This document shows, piece after piece, positions 45,141-56,985 of a DNA stretch of 64,000 bases (position 1 is its first letter; each line of letters starts with the position of its first letter). Origin of the DNA: Ceratopteris richardii (Eukaryota > Streptophyta > Polypodiopsida > Polypodiales > Pteridaceae); assembly GCA_020310875.1 (NCBI GenBank), contig CM035408.1:148854907-148918906 (forward strand), written 5' to 3'. The notes beneath the pieces are model-generated. The model was given only the letters and a program-made list of their open reading frames with translations, did not search any database and was not told where the DNA came from. The position numbers and the translations under genes were made by a program.

Positions 45141-46157
45141 ATGACCACTTACAAACATAAGAAAGTTGATAGATCAAATACTAAGCAGGAGCTAGAAAAT
45201 GATTGGTTTGACGTAATCATTAATTCTCCCTTACAATTATCCTTGGATCAGTTATTATCTTTGTTGCCAGCTTTTGAAGAAAAATTGTTGAAGAAGTTGG
45301 TTGGGCAACAATCAGAGCCAGCAGATAGGTGTACAATTTCAACGTCAGCCAATAATATTGATCCAGCTGATGTGGATTTTGTACTACTAAAAATTCAGTC
45401 ACAATATAAGCAGAGAAGTTTTGATGAAGTTTTGTTGGAGGATGGTTTAGGGGTGAACATATTACCCAAATATATCTTTAAAGAATTGGGAAATGGGGCT
45501 TTAGCTCTCGTACCTTTTTACGTTAAGATGGTAGATTAGACAAGAGTTCAATCCTTGGGTTCTGAAGCAGCAACAGGTAGTCATTGCAAGAATGTCATTT
45601 ATGGTCAATTTTGTGGTAATTCGAATGTTTGAATATACCTACCCGTATGAGATGTTGCTAGGTAGACCTTGGTTCAAGTTGGCCAAGGTAAATTAAGATT
45701 GGGGTTTAAATGTAGTGGTTATCACGAATGGGAAAAAGGAAGTCACAACACCAATGAAAGGTAGAAGGAATATATTAGTAAGAGAAAAACCTTTAATGGC
45801 CCAAACCATTAGCGTAGTTGAGGAGATAGAGGATGATGAAGAGGAGGAAATTTTGAAGGAAAATCCAACTCTGGTTTTGGTGTTGGAAGTGGATGTGGAA
45901 GGAGTACTATGTAAAGAAGAGGAAGTGTTGGAAAATAGGCGTGAGCCAGTGGTAGGTGACAAAATTGAAGGAACCAAGCTCATTCAATTATTCAAGAAAA
46001 ATCTAGAAATTCCAACTCAGTAGAAATTCGATCAGGAAGAAAAGGAGGCAATAAATTTGGCTGAGAGAATATATGACCAAAAGTATCCAAGGTCTGGTAG
46101 AGTGAAGGAACATAAACTTCAAGAAATTATTTTAGCGACTGATGCTAAACCAAAAAT
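45141..46157 (+). pseudogene. Ty3-A3 protease and linker
   Basis: Active-site variant EDGLGVNILP, where A2 has DDGLG. Stop positions as in A1 and A2 (45537-45539 and 46021-46023 TAG). Codon 45985-45987 is CAA. Small frameshift near 46158. Confidence 0.75.
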
Positions 46158-47135
46158 GTGAGATTAAGCAAGGAATTGGAAGGTCAATTTTTAGAAGATC
46201 TAATTTGTTTTTTGAAGGAATATATTGATGTATTTTCTTGGGATTATTTGCAAGTAAAAGGTATAGATCTAGAACTACATCAACCTCGCATTAATTTGAA
46301 AACAGATCTTGTTTGGGTGGTGAAACAAAGGTATGACATGCATCCAAATTTTGCAAAATAGGTTAAATAAGAAATTGATAAGTTATTGGCTTTTGGATTC
46401 ATTAAACCGGTAAAACAAGTAATGTGGTTATCTCCCATTATTGTTGTTCCAAAAAAGAATGGGAAATTGTAGATTTGTGTGGATTATAGAAAATTGAATG
46501 CAACCACAATCACAGATCCTTTTCCAATTCCATTTTGTGATGCAGTTTTAGGTGCAGTAGGTGGACATGAAATGTATAGCTTTCTAGATGGCTTTTTCAA
46601 CTATAATCAGATTAGTGTTGCTGAAGAGGATCAACATCAACAACATTTATTACAGAATTTGGGGCATATGTGTTTACAATTATGAGCTTTGGATTGAAAA
46701 ATGGACCACCTTCATTCAATTATGTGGCACATAAAGTTTTTAAGCCCTATTTGCACGACTTTATCCAAGTATTTGTTGATGATGTTTCAGTATTTGAAAA
46801 GAAGGTGCAACACTTGCTACATTTGAGGTCTTGTTTTGATAGATGTAGAAAATTCAAAATGGCGTTGAATCCGTTTAAGAGTGTCATTGTAGTAAGGAGT
46901 GGTATCTTGTTGGGTCATGTCATTTGAAGTGAGGGAATGGATATTGATATCAAGGGAATTGAGCCTATTAGGACAACAAAAGCTCCAACTAATGTAAAGG
47001 AAGTAATGAGGGTTGTAGGTCAGATTAAATGGCATGCTAGATATTTGAGGTACTTGGCAACTATCTCATTACCTTTGACACATTCAACTAAGAAAGATGT
47101 TCTTTTTGTATGGGTTGAATCTCAATAGAAGGATT
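46158..47135 (+). pseudogene. pol: Ty3-A3 reverse transcriptase
   Basis: Same motifs as A1 and A2, FVDD at about 46772-46783. One-base deletion near 46640 shifts the frame inside the YNQISVAEEDQ segment. Stops at 46359, 46368 and about 46470 are at the shared Gln positions. Confidence 0.8.
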
Positions 47136-47546
47136 TCCAGTTACTTAAAAAAGATGGTTTCAGTAGCACTGATTTTGCAACATTCGGATTGGTCTTTACC
47201 TTTTCACATATTTTGTAGATGCATCGGATGTAGCAGTAGGAGCGGTGTTGATGTAGAAAAAAGAGAAGGGATTGTATAGAACAATTTATTATGATAGTAG
47301 AGTGTTGTGTTCAACTGAAAGGAACTATGCAGTTACTGAATGAGAGGTGTTGGCAATGGTATATGATTTGAATTAGTTCAGGCATTATTTGTTGGGTAAT
47401 AAAGTGGTTTTTCATGTAGACCACTAGGATTTGGTATATCTTATTAAGAAGCCTCTCTTAATAGGATGATTGGCAAGATGGATGCTCTTACTTTAGGAAT
47501 TTGATTTTTTGATTGTTCGTACTCCAAGAAAAGAGCATGCCATGAC
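47136..47546 (+). pseudogene. Ty3-A3 RNase H, interrupted by LARD2
   Basis: As in A2, ends at ATGAC (47542-47546), the target duplication of LARD2; resumes at 54128. Confidence 0.7.
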
Positions 47547-48276
47547 TGTTGAGGTTGTAGCAAGGAATGACCAAGAACCCTCACCACCTTGCATGGAAGC
47601 AAGAAGGAAAGCTCAAGAGTGACTCTGCTCTCATCCACCCCTATCTCCAACATGTTCAAGCCATTGGCAACAGCCCCATGCTTGAAAACAAGGAGAATAG
47701 GGAGTCAAGGATCCTAGTCCATGAGGAAAAGACAAGAGAATGCAACTACTCTACTCACACAAAGGAGAGACATGCATAGGCACACACACACCACTCTCAC
47801 ACACTCACAAGACACAATACATGTAAATGTAAATAGTCTTCTTGGAGTAAATGAGAGCTTCTTCCATTGATAAGAGATATTACATGAGAGCACGTCGACC
47901 AAAAGCTCCCCTTTTACAAAAATGAGCTTCTATTTATAAGCTAACCTCTATTCCCCATGTGCTTCTTTGAAAAGTCAAAAAGTGGATCTCTCTCTAACTG
48001 TCATATCTTCTAGGATATTCCAAGATCAAATGTGTAACAACCAAAATGCCAGAAAAGGACCTGCGTGGGATTTTTTACGTGGATTCTCCTTAGAAGGGTA
48101 GAAAGGGGTGAAATATTTGAGAGACCTCTTACTATGGGATAAGGAAATATTAAAAAGTGCTCTCGGAGAGTGTTCATAGGTGACACTCAAGTATATACAA
48201 AAAAGGGTTATTCTCATGGTCTTAAGAAGGGTTCCCATGCACAATTGTGGATGTGTGCATACCCTACAACCCAACA
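47547..48276 (-). mobile_element. LARD2 3' LTR
   Basis: 730 bp; a small deletion near 47680 relative to the other LARD LTRs. The polypurine tract (48277-48291, minus strand) follows. Confidence 0.85.
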
Positions 48277-50145
48277 CTCTCCCCACCCCCTAGACTTTGT
48301 CGTCCTCGACAAAGTTAAGGGGAGAGGATCATACACAACTGAACTTTATCCAAGTTGAAATCTTTAGGTCTTCAAAATGTGCAATTCTTCAATCTGCAAG
48401 GCTTCAGGCTGCAAGTCTTCAGTCTTTAATTCAAGCTGCAAATCTTCAACCTTCAAAGCTGAGCGACACAATCCCCTTGGGGGACAGTCAGCCCAGCATA
48501 CATCCCACCATGCAGTCTTTTGTAAGACTGGAATTGCCTTCTCCAGAAGCTCCCAAACTTCAAGGGCATCCTCTTCTGCAAGACTTTTCTTATAGAGAGT
48601 AGTCCTGAAAATCTTATGGTTCTTGCAACTCAAGAAGAGCAAGGAGCATCGCAAGAACCCATGTCCCCTATATCTTTGTGATGCCAAAATCATATTGCCA
48701 TTCTTAAATATGCTACCCTCAAGTGAGTGTGAGACATATTGTATTGCATTGCATGAGATGAATGTGGTTTCATGATTACTTTATGGTCCTGCCATATGCT
48801 CATATCAGAAAGCTTGCTAAAAGATAGGTCAATGGTGCAACATTATGACTCGTATCATTCTACAAGCATTTATGAAATGCAATCAATTTTATCCAAGGTT
48901 ATTCCTGCAAAGCACAGTAGAAAATCATCAATGTTGAAGTTATGAGTGTGTTGGCTTGCAATGCAAAATAAGCCTTAGATGAGAAATGTGAAACTAGAGA
49001 GTTACTTACCTAGCAAAAAACAATCACTCCTTGCTTTGTGAATTCACACTTATGTAGTTCATAACAGGTTTGAAAAAATGTCACCCCCTATGTGCATGTT
49101 CACTTGCAACCATCTTTTAGAGAATAGATGCTCACATCATAAGGAACATATTGAAGTACAAGCATTATGCATCCAATGTCCCATATATTACTCATTGTCA
49201 TGAAGTACACAGAGATGACTACTCCCATTAGATCAAGGCAAGTGTGAAAACGAGGTCAATCATGTACCCTGCTATTCCAGAAACATCTAATTGAGGTACC
49301 AATAGTAATCGTGCAAACTTTTATAAGCAGAAACATTTACACAAGTATGTAGTATGACTATCACATAGGATGCAGAATCTTCAAGTTATGGAAGAAGAGT
49401 TTATGGCCATTTTTAATAAAATCTTCCAAGCAGTCGAGTCTTCAGGTGCTCCAAAGAGAATATCACACTGCCACCAATCCTATCAGGAATGAAGTCGCCT
49501 ACCTGCAACATATCTTCACTTCACGTGATCTTTAGAGTAGAAATGTGGGCCAAATCATGAGTCAATAGAGGATTGGGTAATCAAACAAGGAGAACAACTC
49601 ATTAGAATCACCCCAACTCCTCAGATGTGAGGGAAGTGGACCACTGTACGCTCTGAAAACAACTTCCAAACATACGATATGACTGCATTTCAAAGAACCC
49701 TACCTCAACAGAAAGCAATTGTACCAAGGATTTCAAACAGAGTATCTGTCCATTTTGGTTGTGATGACAAAAAAAAAATCCCATATGATGCCATCATCTT
49801 CCTTTCTACTAAACATACGTAGCAAAGCATTTGAACATACAAGACAGTTATTAACTTATATTTGTAGTAGCTTCCTCAGCGGGATCAGCAGAAAAAATCC
49901 CAACGACAAAGAGTCAACAATCCATCAGAAACTTGTCTATGTACTTAAAACTCATGTAGGTGTTACAGAATGCACTGAGTCATGAGTTTCAATTAGTGTC
50001 ATATCTTAGCCTCCAAAAGGGTGGTAGGAGAAGTTTAGCTCAAACACCCTTCCTACAAAAGAGTATCCACCACATCGACTAGGCACCCGGGCTTCATCCA
50101 TCGCACCCAGATATATAATTATATAAGAAGATGATTTAGCATGAA
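48277..50145 (-). other. LARD2 polypurine tract and left interior
   Basis: Begins with the C-rich plus strand CTCTCCCCACCCCC, the polypurine tract of the minus strand. The remainder is collinear with LARD1 23491-26625 apart from the solo LTR. Non-coding. Confidence 0.6.
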
Positions 50146-51605
50146 TCAGAATGCAACAAACGGCAGTAGCTTCACTTTCTAAGCAAAGGACACATCACAC
50201 AGTAGTGGCCATCTTCTGTTCGATCAATACAAGTGAAACATGTAATCATAAAACATATGAAGAAAGCAAGCAGGTTATCACTAATATTATCTTCATAGAG
50301 ATGCAAAAATTGGACTGTGGCCAAAGTTAGGTAGAGTCTGTATTAATGGGTTAATCATTCAGAGCCCATCCCATTCTTGAACTACTAACACTCATAAAAA
50401 ATAGGTCTCCTTAAGTAGACTTGAAGAACACTACTCCCATGCTGTGAGGATCTTCAAAACCTAGCCTGAGAGTGATCAGTACCAAAAATGCAACAATTCC
50501 TTTTCATAAAAAAAAATGCAAGAACAATATAGCTTCAAGAAATTTTGGTCAAGATATTTTCCTGTGTAGTTGGGAAGTCAATCTACAAGAAGGGCATACA
50601 TCATGTTCCATGTGTTGGATGAAGGTCAGACCTGCAACTTAAGACAGACAACCTAGGGTGTTGCAAATCTACAGTTTTGTCAAGTTATAAAGTTACACAG
50701 CAAAAAGTATTCAGCATGCTAATGCAGAGAGAATCTCATGTAATCTGAATCGTCCCTTCATGGGGAAGTCCCAAAAAGAACCTTCTCATTGACTACATTA
50801 TTTGTCATACATGCCTGGGGTGGGGAAAGAAAACTTCAATCTTGTCAGAGTTAGCTAGTAATGGAGTGCAATTTAGGTCCAATATCATTCAATAGTTATG
50901 GGAGAAAAACAAAGTACTAGTCAAGAACAGCTAACGCCATGGTGCGCAAGTTGATCAAAATGGAATAACCTTGTTGAAAAAGCAATACTTCGACATTTTC
51001 AAAATAGTTCTGAGGGCAATAGTTTCAGAGATAGATAATGCATCCCTTTAGGGAGAGTACCCATAAAGATCAGACCCAGAAGGTTTGGCAACAATCGAAA
51101 CGATTTTCATCAGTCGAAAAGCTTTGATAAGCCTTCTTATCACCGTATGCAGAGCTCACGTAGATCCTTCAAGTATTAACCCAAAAGCCTTTACTAGTTA
51201 AAAAGCTGTAGATAACTCCCGAAGGGGTACAGCTCCAAGTAGACCAAGACCACATCGCGTTGACGAAAACAGATCAGCAAAGTTGTATGAGCATGAGTCC
51301 CATTCTGAGAGAGAGAGAGAGGAGATGGGAATGCTCCCGAAGAGGTCACCCCCAAGTTCAGAGGAATGGGAAACCAGAGTCGCACATATCCCCGATCTCT
51401 CTAAAATATAGGGTAAAATCATACAATGTTGAGGGAGTCCAGTGTGATAACACAGCACCCCAGAATCGGAAGGATCTGAGACATCGAATACAGAGTGCCA
51501 CCATCTCCCCAACATAAAAAAGTGTTGCAGACGAACAAGGGGGTCTTAATAGAAGCGTGGAAACCAATGCCATCCCCAAACTTTGCAACAGAAGGCTCTG
51601 AGCAA
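50146..51605 (-). other. LARD2 segment absent from LARD1
   Basis: About 1.46 kb, with a GA microsatellite at 51307-51325. No LTR ends, TIR or target duplication at its borders, so a deletion in LARD1 is more likely than an insertion here. Non-coding. Confidence 0.55.
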
Positions 51606-52126
51606 AACATACCAAGGTGCAGATGCACAAGAAGGATCACTGCTTGGCTGGAACTGTAGAGAACTTTTGCACAGTCTGAGTGTAGTTGGATTACGCAAAA
51701 CTAAGGGAGGAGAGAGCTACAATGCACAGAAGCGCCGAAGGAGAGATAAAAATGACGAGGTCTCTGATGATCTTGTCCGCTACACAGAGCAGGCTGGAGC
51801 GGGAAGTCATGGATTAACAATCTTCGGTACATGACAACCACAAGGAATAAAACTTAGATAACCCCAGAGCAGGGTGGCTTGCCAGATACTCAGTCCCTGT
51901 TCAAGGAAGGGAAAGCAAAGGAGCTCGACACCTTGAGTGAACAAAGGGATAGACAAAGGGCGGGGGAGGATGATCCTCTCGATTACCACCATAACCAACG
52001 TTCCTCCACTGTATCGAAAGAAAGAAAGAAAAACTAACTGCCCTCCTTGACATGTAAATGGGCGTGCCCATGATGGATGAGAGACATCCCTTCTTACCTA
52101 CCTAGCCACGCCATCTAAAGTCTTGG

Positions 52127-52766
52127 TGTGACGGCCCTATATTTCTATCCAGCCCATATTGGTGCTTGGTGGTATTCCCTGCTGCGCCGAATTGTGCACA
52201 ACTATAAGGGGAGTGGTTTTTGTGACATCCTCTACACGACGGACCGGACTGGAGCGCCCTCCAACGTGGCTAAGAAGCACTATGGACGTGTGTGCCGAGC
52301 CTTCCCTTCCTCACCGTTTTGGAGAATGTCAGTTGTCTCTAGAATCGTGGGTAGATGCCCGGTAACAGGAGCGTCCCCCGCCCCGTCTCGGCGGGTCTTG
52401 GGTCCCTTGACGGTTATGAGCCGTGAGGTTGGCACGCCTTGGCCGGCCACAACGTGCCAACCTCATGGCTCATAACCATCAAGGGACCCAAGACCCGTCG
52501 AGACGGGGCGGGGGACGCTCCCGTTACCGGGCATCTACCCACGATTCTAGAGACAACCGATGTTCTCCAAAACGGTGAGGAAGGGAAGACTCGGCACACA
52601 CGTCCATAGTGCTTCTTAGCCCGCACGTTGGAGGGCACTCCAGTCTGGTCCGCCGTGCAGAGGATGTCACGGAACCCACTCCCCTTATAGTTGTGCACAA
52701 TTCGCCGCAGCAGGGAATACCACCCAAGCACCAATATGGGCTGGATAGAAATACAGGGCCGTCACA
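52127..52766. mobile_element. 640-bp near-perfect palindrome, 5-bp target duplication
   Basis: Begins TGTGACGGCCCT and ends AGGGCCGTCACA. The left arm is the reverse complement of the right along nearly the whole length, with the centre at the GGCCGG near 52446. Flanked by CTTGG (52122-52126 and 52767-52771); LARD1 has the empty site with a single CTTGG (about 27150). TG/CA ends and a 5-bp duplication fit an LTR-type integration, perhaps of two inverted LTR copies; a foldback DNA element is the alternative. It would transcribe to a 300-bp hairpin. It is G+C- and CG-rich compared with its host. Confidence 0.85.
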
Positions 52767-52771
52767 CTTGG

Positions 52772-53364
52772 AAACATGGATGCTCAGGCCCGCCAACCGA
52801 TTCTAGTGGAAGCTTTCAATGCACTTAAAGAGAGAGGGAACAAGTTCCAACAGTCACATTAACTTCCTCCCCTCGATGAGGGCATAAAGAACCACCCCAT
52901 GACTCATTAATGCATACATGCTTTGGGGATTCATACAGAGAAATGGTCGTGAAATGTGCTTCAAAGAGGCTCGATTTTGTTTTAGTTTTTTATTTTTTTT
53001 GTTTTTTCGCGCTTCTTTTCTGAATGCGAAGAGAGGGAGGGGTTATAGAGAGTGCTACCCACCCCCCTCCTCAAGGCAAAACTTGGTGCAGGAAATGTGA
53101 TTAAAGTCATGCCAAGATGTGTGTGGGGAGTTTGTGATGTCTGAGAGAGAAAGAGAGAGAATGGATTGGGGGGTGTTTTTGTGCATCTTTCATAAATGAA
53201 CTGAAGCCACACTACAAAAGCAAGAAAAGGGGATCAATTGGCCCTATGGAAGGGTGGAAGTTCCATGCACAAACTCAAATCCTACGCAAATGAGCAAAAA
53301 AAGATTGCAACACAATACTTTACCACATGTTCTTGAGCTCTCCAAGTGATGAAAGGCCGACCAT
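52772..53364 (-). other. LARD2 right interior
   Basis: Collinear with LARD1 27155-27745. Non-coding. Confidence 0.6.
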
Positions 53365-53381
53365 CCCCGGCAATGGCACCA
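53365..53381 (-). promoter_or_regulatory. LARD2 primer-binding site
   Basis: Minus strand TGGTGCCATTGCCGGGG. Retains the CCGGGG that is decayed in LARD1. Confidence 0.75.
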
Positions 53382-53386
53382 AAAAG

Positions 53387-54127
53387 TGTTGAGGTTGTAG
53401 CAAGGAATGACCAAGAACCCTCACCACCTTGCATGGAAGCAAGAAGGAAAGCTCAAGAGTGACTCTCCTCTCATCCATCCCTATCTCCAACATGTTCAAG
53501 CCATTGGCAACAACCCCATGCTTTGCCACATGCTTGAAAACAAGGAGAATAGGGAGTCAAGGATCCTAGTCCATGAGGAAAATACAAGAGAATGCAACTA
53601 CTCTACTCACACAAAGAAGAGACATGCATAGGCACACACACACCACTCTCACACACTCACAAGACACAATACATGTAAATGTAAATAGTCTTCTTGGAGT
53701 AAATGAGAGCTTCTTCCATTGATAAGAGATATTACATGAGAGCACGTCGACCAAAAGCTCCCCTTTTACGAAAATGAGCTTCTATTTATAAGCTAAGCTC
53801 TATTCCCCATGTGCTTCTTTGAAAAGTCAAAAAGTGGATCTCTCTCTAACTATCATATCTTCTAGGATATTCCAAGATCAAATGTGTAACAACCAAAATC
53901 CCAAAAAAAGACCTGCGTTGGATTTTTTATGTGGATTCTCCTTAGAAGGGTAAAAAGGGTGAAATATTTGAGAGACCTCTTACTATGGTATAAGGAAATA
54001 TTAAAAAGTGCTCTAGGAGAGTGTTCATATGTGACACTCAAGTATATACAAAAAAGGGTTATTCTCATGGTCTTAAGAAGGGTTCCCATGCACAATTGTG
54101 GATGTGTGCATACCCTACAACCCAACA
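53387..54127 (-). mobile_element. LARD2 5' LTR
   Basis: TGTTGAGGTTGTA to TACAACCCAACA, 741 bp, followed by ATGAC. Confidence 0.85.
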
Positions 54128-55433
54128 ATGACTGATTATTTCAGTAGATTAGAATCAGGAGAAGCACTAGTTGGAGTGAATGATGAGTTACCATATGCAA
54201 AATTATTTAATTCTTAGATTGCTAACTCTGATTCTTGGTATGATCACTTGTTAGCATTCCTAACAGATGGAGTATTGCCTCAAAAGTTTACACCTGATTA
54301 GAGAAAGAAATTTGCTTTAGGAAGTAGGCCATATTTGGTGATAGTAGGTGCACTATATAAAAAATGTGTGGATTAGGTTATTCTACAGTGTGAGCTAGAT
54401 TTTGAGCAACTAGCTATGTTGCAGGAAGCCCATTTAGGAGTAGTAGGAGGATGTTTATCAGGGAACATTACAGGTAAGAAGATTCTACATACTGGATTAT
54501 GGTGGCCTAAAGTACTAAAGGATTCTCATGAGTTTTCCAAAAGGTGTGTCATTTTTCAAAAAACAAGTCAACCAAATAATTTGGATAGAATGGTTGATCA
54601 CCCAGTTTTACCATTATACCCATTTCAAAAATAGGGGATGTATTTTGTTGGCCCAATTAAGCCAATTACATAACATGGAAATCAGTATATTTTAATATCA
54701 ATTGATTATTGTACAAAGTGGGTGGAAGCAACTGCACTTAAAGATATAAGGCGGCTAGTGTAGCAAAGTTTCTCTATCATAACATCATGACCAGTTTCGG
54801 ATGTCCAGTACAATTGGTGAGTGATAGAGGAACTCATTTTCTTAATGAAGTCATTTCGGAGTTAACAAGGACACATCTAACTATGCACAAAAAATCTATA
54901 GCATATCATCCACAGGCAAATGGTCAAGTAGAAAGCACTAATAGAACTTTATTAAGGATTCCCAAAAACTTAGTTCATGATAATTAAAAAAATTGGGATT
55001 TGCTCCTTGATTCAACATTATGGTCATTCAGAGTAGCTTTTAAGGTAACAACTAGAATGATGCCATTTAGATTAGTGTATGGGTTAGAAGCTATGGTCCC
55101 AATGGAGTTTGTGGTTCCAAGTTCGCATGTAACAACAGAAAAGATGTCTCCGGAAATAGTTGTCAAGCATAGAAGTAAGTACCTTCTACTATTGGAGGAA
55201 GACCGTTTAGTTAGTGCATATATAACTGAAATTATCCAAAGAAGGAGACAAGCTTGGGTGAACATGAATGTTAAATTTAAAGTATTTTAGGTTGGAGATT
55301 GGGTTATGGTATACAATTCTAAGCTAGGGCCACATCCAGGAAAGCTTACTTTGAGATATAAGGGTCCATATCGGATTGTGCAAAATTTGGGACAAGGGAC
55401 TTTTCTGGTAGCAGATGTCTTTGGTACACAAAA
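54128..55433 (+). pseudogene. Ty3-A3 integrase
   Basis: Continues A3 after LARD2. The core is more damaged than in A1: the Trp before the first Asp is a TAG stop and that Asp is Tyr (about 54630-54645), a base is lost near 54745, and another TAG near 54215 replaces Gln. VSDRGTHF and VESTNRT remain. The C-terminus, missing in A1 and A2, is present: YNSKLGPHPGKLTLRYKGPY and GQGTFLVADVFG. Confidence 0.85.
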
Positions 55434-55814
55434 ATGGAAAAAACTATTGATGGATTTCTCTTGAATACATTTCAAGGAAAACCTCCTCATATGGATTGGT
55501 CAGCACCCAATTTGGTACAAGTAATGTTTAATCCTGATAATCAAATCAATAAAAGTAATGACCACCGAAGCAATGAGGGTTACTTATCTGCATTTTTCTT
55601 CGTTGTGACATTTTTTCTCGATTGTTCTTGGTTGAAGGTTACTCTAAGTGGTTCATCAATATGTCAATGGACTCCATGTGAAGATCTGAGGGTTATGGTG
55701 TTGTCAATCAGATCTTATATAGTCGGATTTCTGCTACATCAGGATAAATATTTGGATCATGGTTGGTCAGACTTTGCTCAATTGGAAGTAATGGAATCGA
55801 ATTCTAGTGAGTAA
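55434..55814 (+). CDS. Ty3-A3 accessory ORF 1 (126 codons)
   Basis: Open frame that begins with what looks like the shifted end of the integrase (DGFLLNTFQGKPP) and goes on for about 90 residues without recognised domain. It has a hydrophobic run (YLSAFFFVVTFFLDCSW) that could be a membrane segment. It ends TAATG, sharing its last base with the start of ORF 2. A1 carries the same region with stops. Whether it is translated is unknown. Confidence 0.4.
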   Translation: MEKTIDGFLLNTFQGKPPHMDWSAPNLVQVMFNPDNQINKSNDHRSNEGYLSAFFFVVTFFLDCSWLKVTLSGSSICQWTPCEDLRVMVLSIRSYIVGFLLHQDKYLDHGWSDFAQLEVMESNSSE

Positions 55815-56041
55815 TGAAAGATCAGCAAAAAATTATTTTAAATTACAACATCGGAGCACAGGCTAAAGTTCAATTATTATGCAAATTTCATCTCCGACTA
55901 TCTAAATCATGGTTAACTTGGGTAAGGCATGTTAGTAGTCTAGTCATACGTACAAGATCTATCGTGCAAGTGCATTTTTGTTTGATTTGTGTAGTTGAAG
56001 AGTGCCTCGCTATGCTTAAAATTAAAAGAGCACTTATGTGA
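55814..56041 (+). CDS. Ty3-A3 accessory ORF 2 (75 codons)
   Basis: Starts at the ATG of the TAATG overlap. Encodes a basic, Cys-containing peptide (FHLRLSKSWLTWVRHVSS, LICVVEECLAML). No family recognised. In A1 an extra base in a run of A shifts the frame directly after the start. Confidence 0.35.
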   Translation: MKDQQKIILNYNIGAQAKVQLLCKFHLRLSKSWLTWVRHVSSLVIRTRSIVQVHFCLICVVEECLAMLKIKRALM

Positions 56042-56206
56042 CTTTTCCTATGCGTGATCGGAGAGTATGAGAGGACGAGGAGTGCAAATGGCAATGATGT
56101 GAAGGTTGAGATCCTTATTCTCACCACTACTTTACTAATTGTTTCTTAAAATAGAACCCTCTATGTGGGTTTATTTACAAACTATAAATTATAAATCGGA
56201 TTACTG
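56042..56206 (+). mobile_element. 3' tail of Ty3-A3
   Basis: Non-coding; matches A1 4752-4830 and 5105-5198. The first part (CTATGCGTGATCGG) also occurs alone at 60524-60585. The element ends here without an LTR. Confidence 0.6.
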
Positions 56207-56519
56207 ATGTTCAACCTTTCATGCCTTTCAAGCCCTCATGAACCTTGAGCTACTATATCAAAAACACCAAAACACATTAATACATTAAAAAATGAACACT
56301 CCAACAATTCTTTGTTCAACACATTCCATAATTCATAACATCTTACCAAAGTGACTCATTGTGGTACTATCTAACTCCTTACAACAGTGTTCTATTTCAA
56401 GGATTTATTGGATGGGAAGGTCTTGCCACTCAAGAACGAGGGTAGTGTCCAATCCCATGGGAACTTGAAGTAATATATATATATGTATGTATGTATGTAT
56501 GTGTGTGTGTGTGTCAAAA
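56207..56519. other. Mixed fragments and microsatellite
   Basis: Non-coding. The part near 56415-56465 resembles the G interior near 39185-39235 (GGGAAGGTC, GTGTC, AATCCCAT). A compound TA / TATG / TG microsatellite lies at about 56474-56514. Confidence 0.45.
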
Positions 56520-56660
56520 CTACAGTGCACGCTTAACCTGCTTGCTTGTGTGCTTGTCACTCATGCACTTGTGCATCCTACTTGTTCATGGTCATCATAC
56601 CAACATCATGTCTCCATGGATTGACATTTATGAGGTAGATCTCCTCACGTTGGTATTCCC
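56520..56660 (+). mobile_element. LTR fragment of the Ty3 H type
   Basis: Related to the end of the LTR at 8875-8990 (GTCTCCATGGATTGACA, CTCCTCACGTTG). No PBS follows. Confidence 0.6.
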
Positions 56661-56664
56661 ACAG

Positions 56665-56985
56665 TGGTAGAGTGAGATCCATGGAATATGACCAAGGTTT
56701 CCACAATGGAGGCATAACTTATTATGTTTCCTTCTCTCGTTCTCTTGTGGGGTTAGAGGTTGGAACCTAGTCACATCTATCTGCATATGTTTAGGAATAG
56801 GCTCTTCTCTAGGAGTGGACAGGAATGGTTTCCATTGTCCAGGTCTTCCTTCTACTTTCTTTTCTTGTTTCCTTTCAAAAGGCGGTTATCACATTGAATG
56901 GCTTGAGTGATGTATTCATTTAATGTCTTAACCATCGACATCATGAGTAGAAGGTCCTTCACATCATGTGGCTTATGAACTAATC
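56665..56985 (-). pseudogene. Ty3 gag fragment on the minus strand
   Basis: Reading the minus strand: QCDNRLL, a Lys/Arg-rich region, then VTRFQPLTPQENERRKHN and the zinc knuckle LCLHCGNLGHIPW (last Cys missing). A typical Ty3 gag end. It abuts a plus-strand Ty3 pol at 56986, so the two are in inverted arrangement. Confidence 0.65.

Larger units (their letters stand above)
47547..54127 (-). mobile_element. LARD2, non-coding LTR retroelement (6.6 kb)
   Basis: Same element, same insertion site and same ATGAC target duplication (47542-47546 and 54128-54132) as LARD1. LTRs 47547-48276 and 53387-54127. It keeps 1.46 kb missing from LARD1, carries a 640-bp palindrome, and lacks the solo LTR. No coding motif. 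Because site and duplication are identical, it is a duplicate of LARD1 rather than an independent insertion. Confidence 0.85.

Noticed and set aside
50146..51605. New insertion in LARD2
   Set aside because: Borders have no terminal repeats or target duplication; loss from LARD1 is simpler.
52128..52734. Two similar ORFs on opposite strands as a gene pair
   Set aside because: They are the two arms of one palindrome; the similarity is structural and no domain is present.
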